Translations under genes and position numbers: made by a program
Part shown: one piece after another, positions 41,710-43,487 of the stretch
How positions within the stretch are numbered: the first letter of the stretch is position 1
Layout of the letters: each line of letters starts with the position of its first letter
Assembly: GCA_025363435.1 (NCBI GenBank)
Contig: JANYDY010000102.1
Location: forward strand, 1 to 43,487
Direction: 5' to 3'
Origin: Betaproteobacteria bacterium
GTDB taxonomy: Bacteria; Pseudomonadota; Gammaproteobacteria; Burkholderiales; SG8-41
DNA length: 43,487 nt
Notes under the pieces: generated by a model
What the model was told of the DNA's origin: nothing
What the model saw: only the letters and a program-made list of their open reading frames with translations
The model's database searches: none

Positions 41710-42926
41710 TGCAGTGCTACTGTCAGCAGGGGTTCGCGGCGCGTGTTCCAGAACACTTGAAACGCGCCGCCGCGCAGCAGCACGCGCGGATGATCCGAGG
41801 CCTCGGCCGTTGTCGCCAGTTCGCGTTCGCGCCAGCTATCGCCGCCGTCATCCGAAATCATTGCGCGCAGACGCGAGCGCTCGCCATCGAATTCCTTCCA
41901 CGCCACCGCAACGCGGTTGCCGCTAACGGCGAGATCGGCGTGCTCGGCGGTTTCGCCGCCGACGCGCCGCTGCGCATCGACCGCGCCGTCGCGCAATCGT
42001 CCGTAAAATATACCGCTATGTTTCGGCGCCTGTGTAAACCACACCGCATGCAGACGGCCTGCAGCATCCATATCGAGCGAAGGGCCGTGATGCGGGCAGA
42101 CATCGACGCGCCAGTCGTCAAAGGTCACACGCCGCGCGACGCCCGGTTTGCCGTCAGGCGTCAAACGTGCAAGCGCGTGATCGCGTATGTTCGGCGTAAA
42201 AACATGCCGCCACATCGCCAACACACTGCCGTCGTCCTGCGTGCGCAGGGCGATACGGCAGCACTCGCAGCTGTGCTCGGCCAATTTGTAATCGCCGCGA
42301 AAACTCGCCCCCTTGTCATCCGACACGGCGTAGTAAACAGCCGCGCCCTGATACGCCGGCCCTTTGGCCTTCGCTGCAGCAACGCCGTCGCGCTTGTCGA
42401 TCCACGCCACGAACAACTGCCCTTTGTCATTGACCGCGATGGCATCGAAGCGATGGGTAATTTCCTGACGGTCAGAGTGCACCGTAACGGGCGTGCTAAA
42501 GCTGCGGCCGCCGTCGAGCGATCGTGCAAAACGGATTTCACCGGTGAACGGTTTGCCGAGCGGACGCGTCCACGTCACGTAAAGCTCGCCGCCGGCTCCC
42601 ACCGCAATCTTCGGCCGTGAATCGGCGCCCATATCGGTCGGTTCAATCACCGCGTTGACGCGCACCGGCCCGGCCCAGCTGCGGCCCGCATCGTCGGAAC
42701 GGCTAACAGCAATGTAACCGCCATCCTTGTGCGCCGCCCACAACACGCCCTGCGCGTCGAACGCGGCGGTGGCGCCGAGATCGGGGCGCACCGCGCCGTC
42801 TTTCGCGGGCATGCCGTGACCGGCGTGTTGCGCGCATACCAAAGGCGCGTATGCGGCAACCGCAGCCGACGCAACGCCCAGCACGAAACCGCGCCGCCGC
42901 GGATTTTTTACCACTTGATTTACCAC
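41706..42926 (-). CDS. Tat-exported sialidase-fold (BNR beta-propeller) protein with Cys/His motifs
   Basis: 406 residues from GTG 42926; GTG 42914, just after the receptor stop, is an alternative. A twin-arginine signal (NPRRRGFVLGVASAAVAA) is followed by a His/Met patch (QHAGHGM). Asp-box repeats of a sialidase-like propeller recur: SRSDDAGRSWAGP, ARSLDGGRSFSTP, SDDKGASFRGDY and SDDGGDSWRERE. The catalytic Arg triad and Tyr of true sialidases are not evident. Instead there are HSCECCRIAL and VDVCPHHGPSLDMD, which look like metal-binding groups. Tat export suggests folding with a cofactor in the cytoplasm. In this operon a copper role is a reasonable hypothesis, not established. Confidence 0.8.
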   Translation of the reverse strand: MVNQVVKNPRRRGFVLGVASAAVAAYAPLVCAQHAGHGMPAKDGAVRPDLGATAAFDAQGVLWAAHKDGGYIAVSRSDDAGRSWAGPVRVNAVIEPTDMGADSRPKIAVGAGGELYVTWTRPLGKPFTGEIRFARSLDGGRSFSTPVTVHSDRQEITHRFDAIAVNDKGQLFVAWIDKRDGVAAAKAKGPAYQGAAVYYAVSDDKGASFRGDYKLAEHSCECCRIALRTQDDGSVLAMWRHVFTPNIRDHALARLTPDGKPGVARRVTFDDWRVDVCPHHGPSLDMDAAGRLHAVWFTQAPKHSGIFYGRLRDGAVDAQRRVGGETAEHADLAVSGNRVAVAWKEFDGERSRLRAMISDDGGDSWRERELATTAEASDHPRVLLRGGAFQVFWNTRREPLLTVALQ

Positions 42927-43487
42927 TTAAGTTCGGCCCCCGCAAAGAAGGTGCGCGGCAAACCCGGCGAGAACACCGCGGTGTTTGAGGTCACCGAAGC
43001 GCTGTCGGCAAAGCGCCGGTTCTGCAGATTGTCGATTTTTGCGAACAACGCCGTTTGTTTCGCCACCGCCCAGCTCGCGCGCAGGTTAAAGAGATCGTGC
43101 CCCGAGTACTGCGGCTTGGTATGGCCGGCATCGACCCAGTAGCGGCCGATCTGCACCCATTCGAATTGCGCACTCACGGCAGGCGCCGGCGTCCAGGTGA
43201 AGCGTGTATTGCCGAGCAGCCGCGGCGCCGACTCCATTTCGTAACCATTCAGATTGGCCGTCGTCGAGGTGTTCCATTCTTCGTACTTGTGTCGCGCGTA
43301 TGAGTAGGCAATATCGAGCCGCAAACGATTCATCAGCGGCGCGCCGATGCCGGCCTCGACGCCACGGTGCGAGGTGCGCCCGGCATTGACGTTGGTGCGG
43401 ACATTGGTGGTGGTATTGGTAAAGCTCACGATGTCGTCGCGCTTGATCAGGTTGTAGGCGACCAGATTGTACGACGCGCCGGCCACC
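42920..43487 (-). CDS. TonB-dependent outer-membrane receptor, C-terminal part (N-terminus beyond right edge)
   Basis: The last 188 or so residues of a TonB-dependent receptor barrel: SYNLVAYNLIKRDDIVSFTN, NAGRTSHRGVEAGIGA, LDIAYSYARHKYEEW, and the C-terminal LRASWAVAKQTALFAKIDNL with SPGLPRTFFAGAELKW ending in Trp. These are standard receptor strands. The plug and TonB box lie outside the window. The ligand is not readable from this part; position before a propeller protein, TlpA-like protein and PCu(A)C suggests a copper or copper-chelate receptor. Its stop overlaps the next gene's first GTG. Confidence 0.92.
   Translation of the reverse strand, partial: VAGASYNLVAYNLIKRDDIVSFTNTTTNVRTNVNAGRTSHRGVEAGIGAPLMNRLRLDIAYSYARHKYEEWNTSTTANLNGYEMESAPRLLGNTRFTWTPAPAVSAQFEWVQIGRYWVDAGHTKPQYSGHDLFNLRASWAVAKQTALFAKIDNLQNRRFADSASVTSNTAVFSPGLPRTFFAGAELKW

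Noticed and set aside
42901-42926. AAGTGGTAAA direct repeat at the receptor-propeller junction
   Set aside because: A single 10-base duplication at the stop/start overlap; it explains the two possible GTG starts but I see no further significance.

Overview
The window is an ordinary chromosomal stretch from a betaproteobacterium, high in GC and densely coded. The assignment rests on neighbourhoods I recognise as typical of that class: ubiK-comM next to torF-glnK-amtB, the short proteobacterial-type gshA with gshB followed by a mannose-family EIIA, HPr and EI, the metX-metW pair, gatCAB divergent from mreBCD-mrdA-rodA-rlpA, and two Bug-type tricarboxylate-binding genes. I cannot name a genus. 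I saw no tRNA, rRNA, IS element, prophage or CRISPR array, and no gene-free gap exceeds 300 bases.

Layout. 1-6.7 kb: 5' part of metH (leftward), a rhodanese, a Bcr-type MFS pump coupled to a VIT/CCC1 transporter, a methyltransferase, comM and ubiK. 6.7-9.8 kb: a sigma-54 promoter driving a TorF-like porin, glnK and amtB, closed by a strong terminator. 9.8-14.7 kb: gshA-gshB and the phosphotransferase chain EIIA-HPr-EI. 14.7-17.1 kb: an unknown ORF, then metX-metW behind a riboswitch. 17.1-23.2 kb (all leftward except one SRPBCC gene): a 2-hydroxyacid dehydrogenase with an internally deleted Bug remnant, then a tight five-gene operon (isopropylmalate-dehydratase-like large and small subunits, carboxymuconolactone-decarboxylase-like protein, Bug protein, GST). 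23.3-26.6 kb: AmpG-like MFS, AsmA-like protein, EipA/DUF1134 protein, cupin. 26.6-30.7 kb: xthA with a D-threonine-aldolase-like gene, divergent from pyrE and two tandem secreted coiled-coil paralogues. 30.7-40.7 kb: gatCAB and the rod-shape/elongasome operon through rlpA. 40.7-43.5 kb: a leftward operon of a TonB-dependent receptor (partial), a Tat-exported beta-propeller protein, a TlpA-like thioredoxin and a PCu(A)C copper chaperone.

The most interesting signal is non-coding. Both methionine loci in the window, metH and metX-metW, have the same leader plan: a TTGACA-17-TAAC(C/G)T promoter, a SAM-II-like aptamer starting at about the predicted transcription start, and an intrinsic terminator whose T-tract runs into the start codon. 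The two aptamers share GATTT, GCTTGCG and AAATNCGGCTAA in order. The metH copy carries an extra hairpin-forming insert. In metX the conserved GCTAAA of the aptamer is complementary to TTTAGC in the terminator's left arm and loop, which suggests a transcriptional switch rather than the usual ribosome-binding-site masking. Other points are a dispersed GAGGATT heptamer repeat at gene ends, a low-GC block inside gatB, and the putative catabolic and copper operons.
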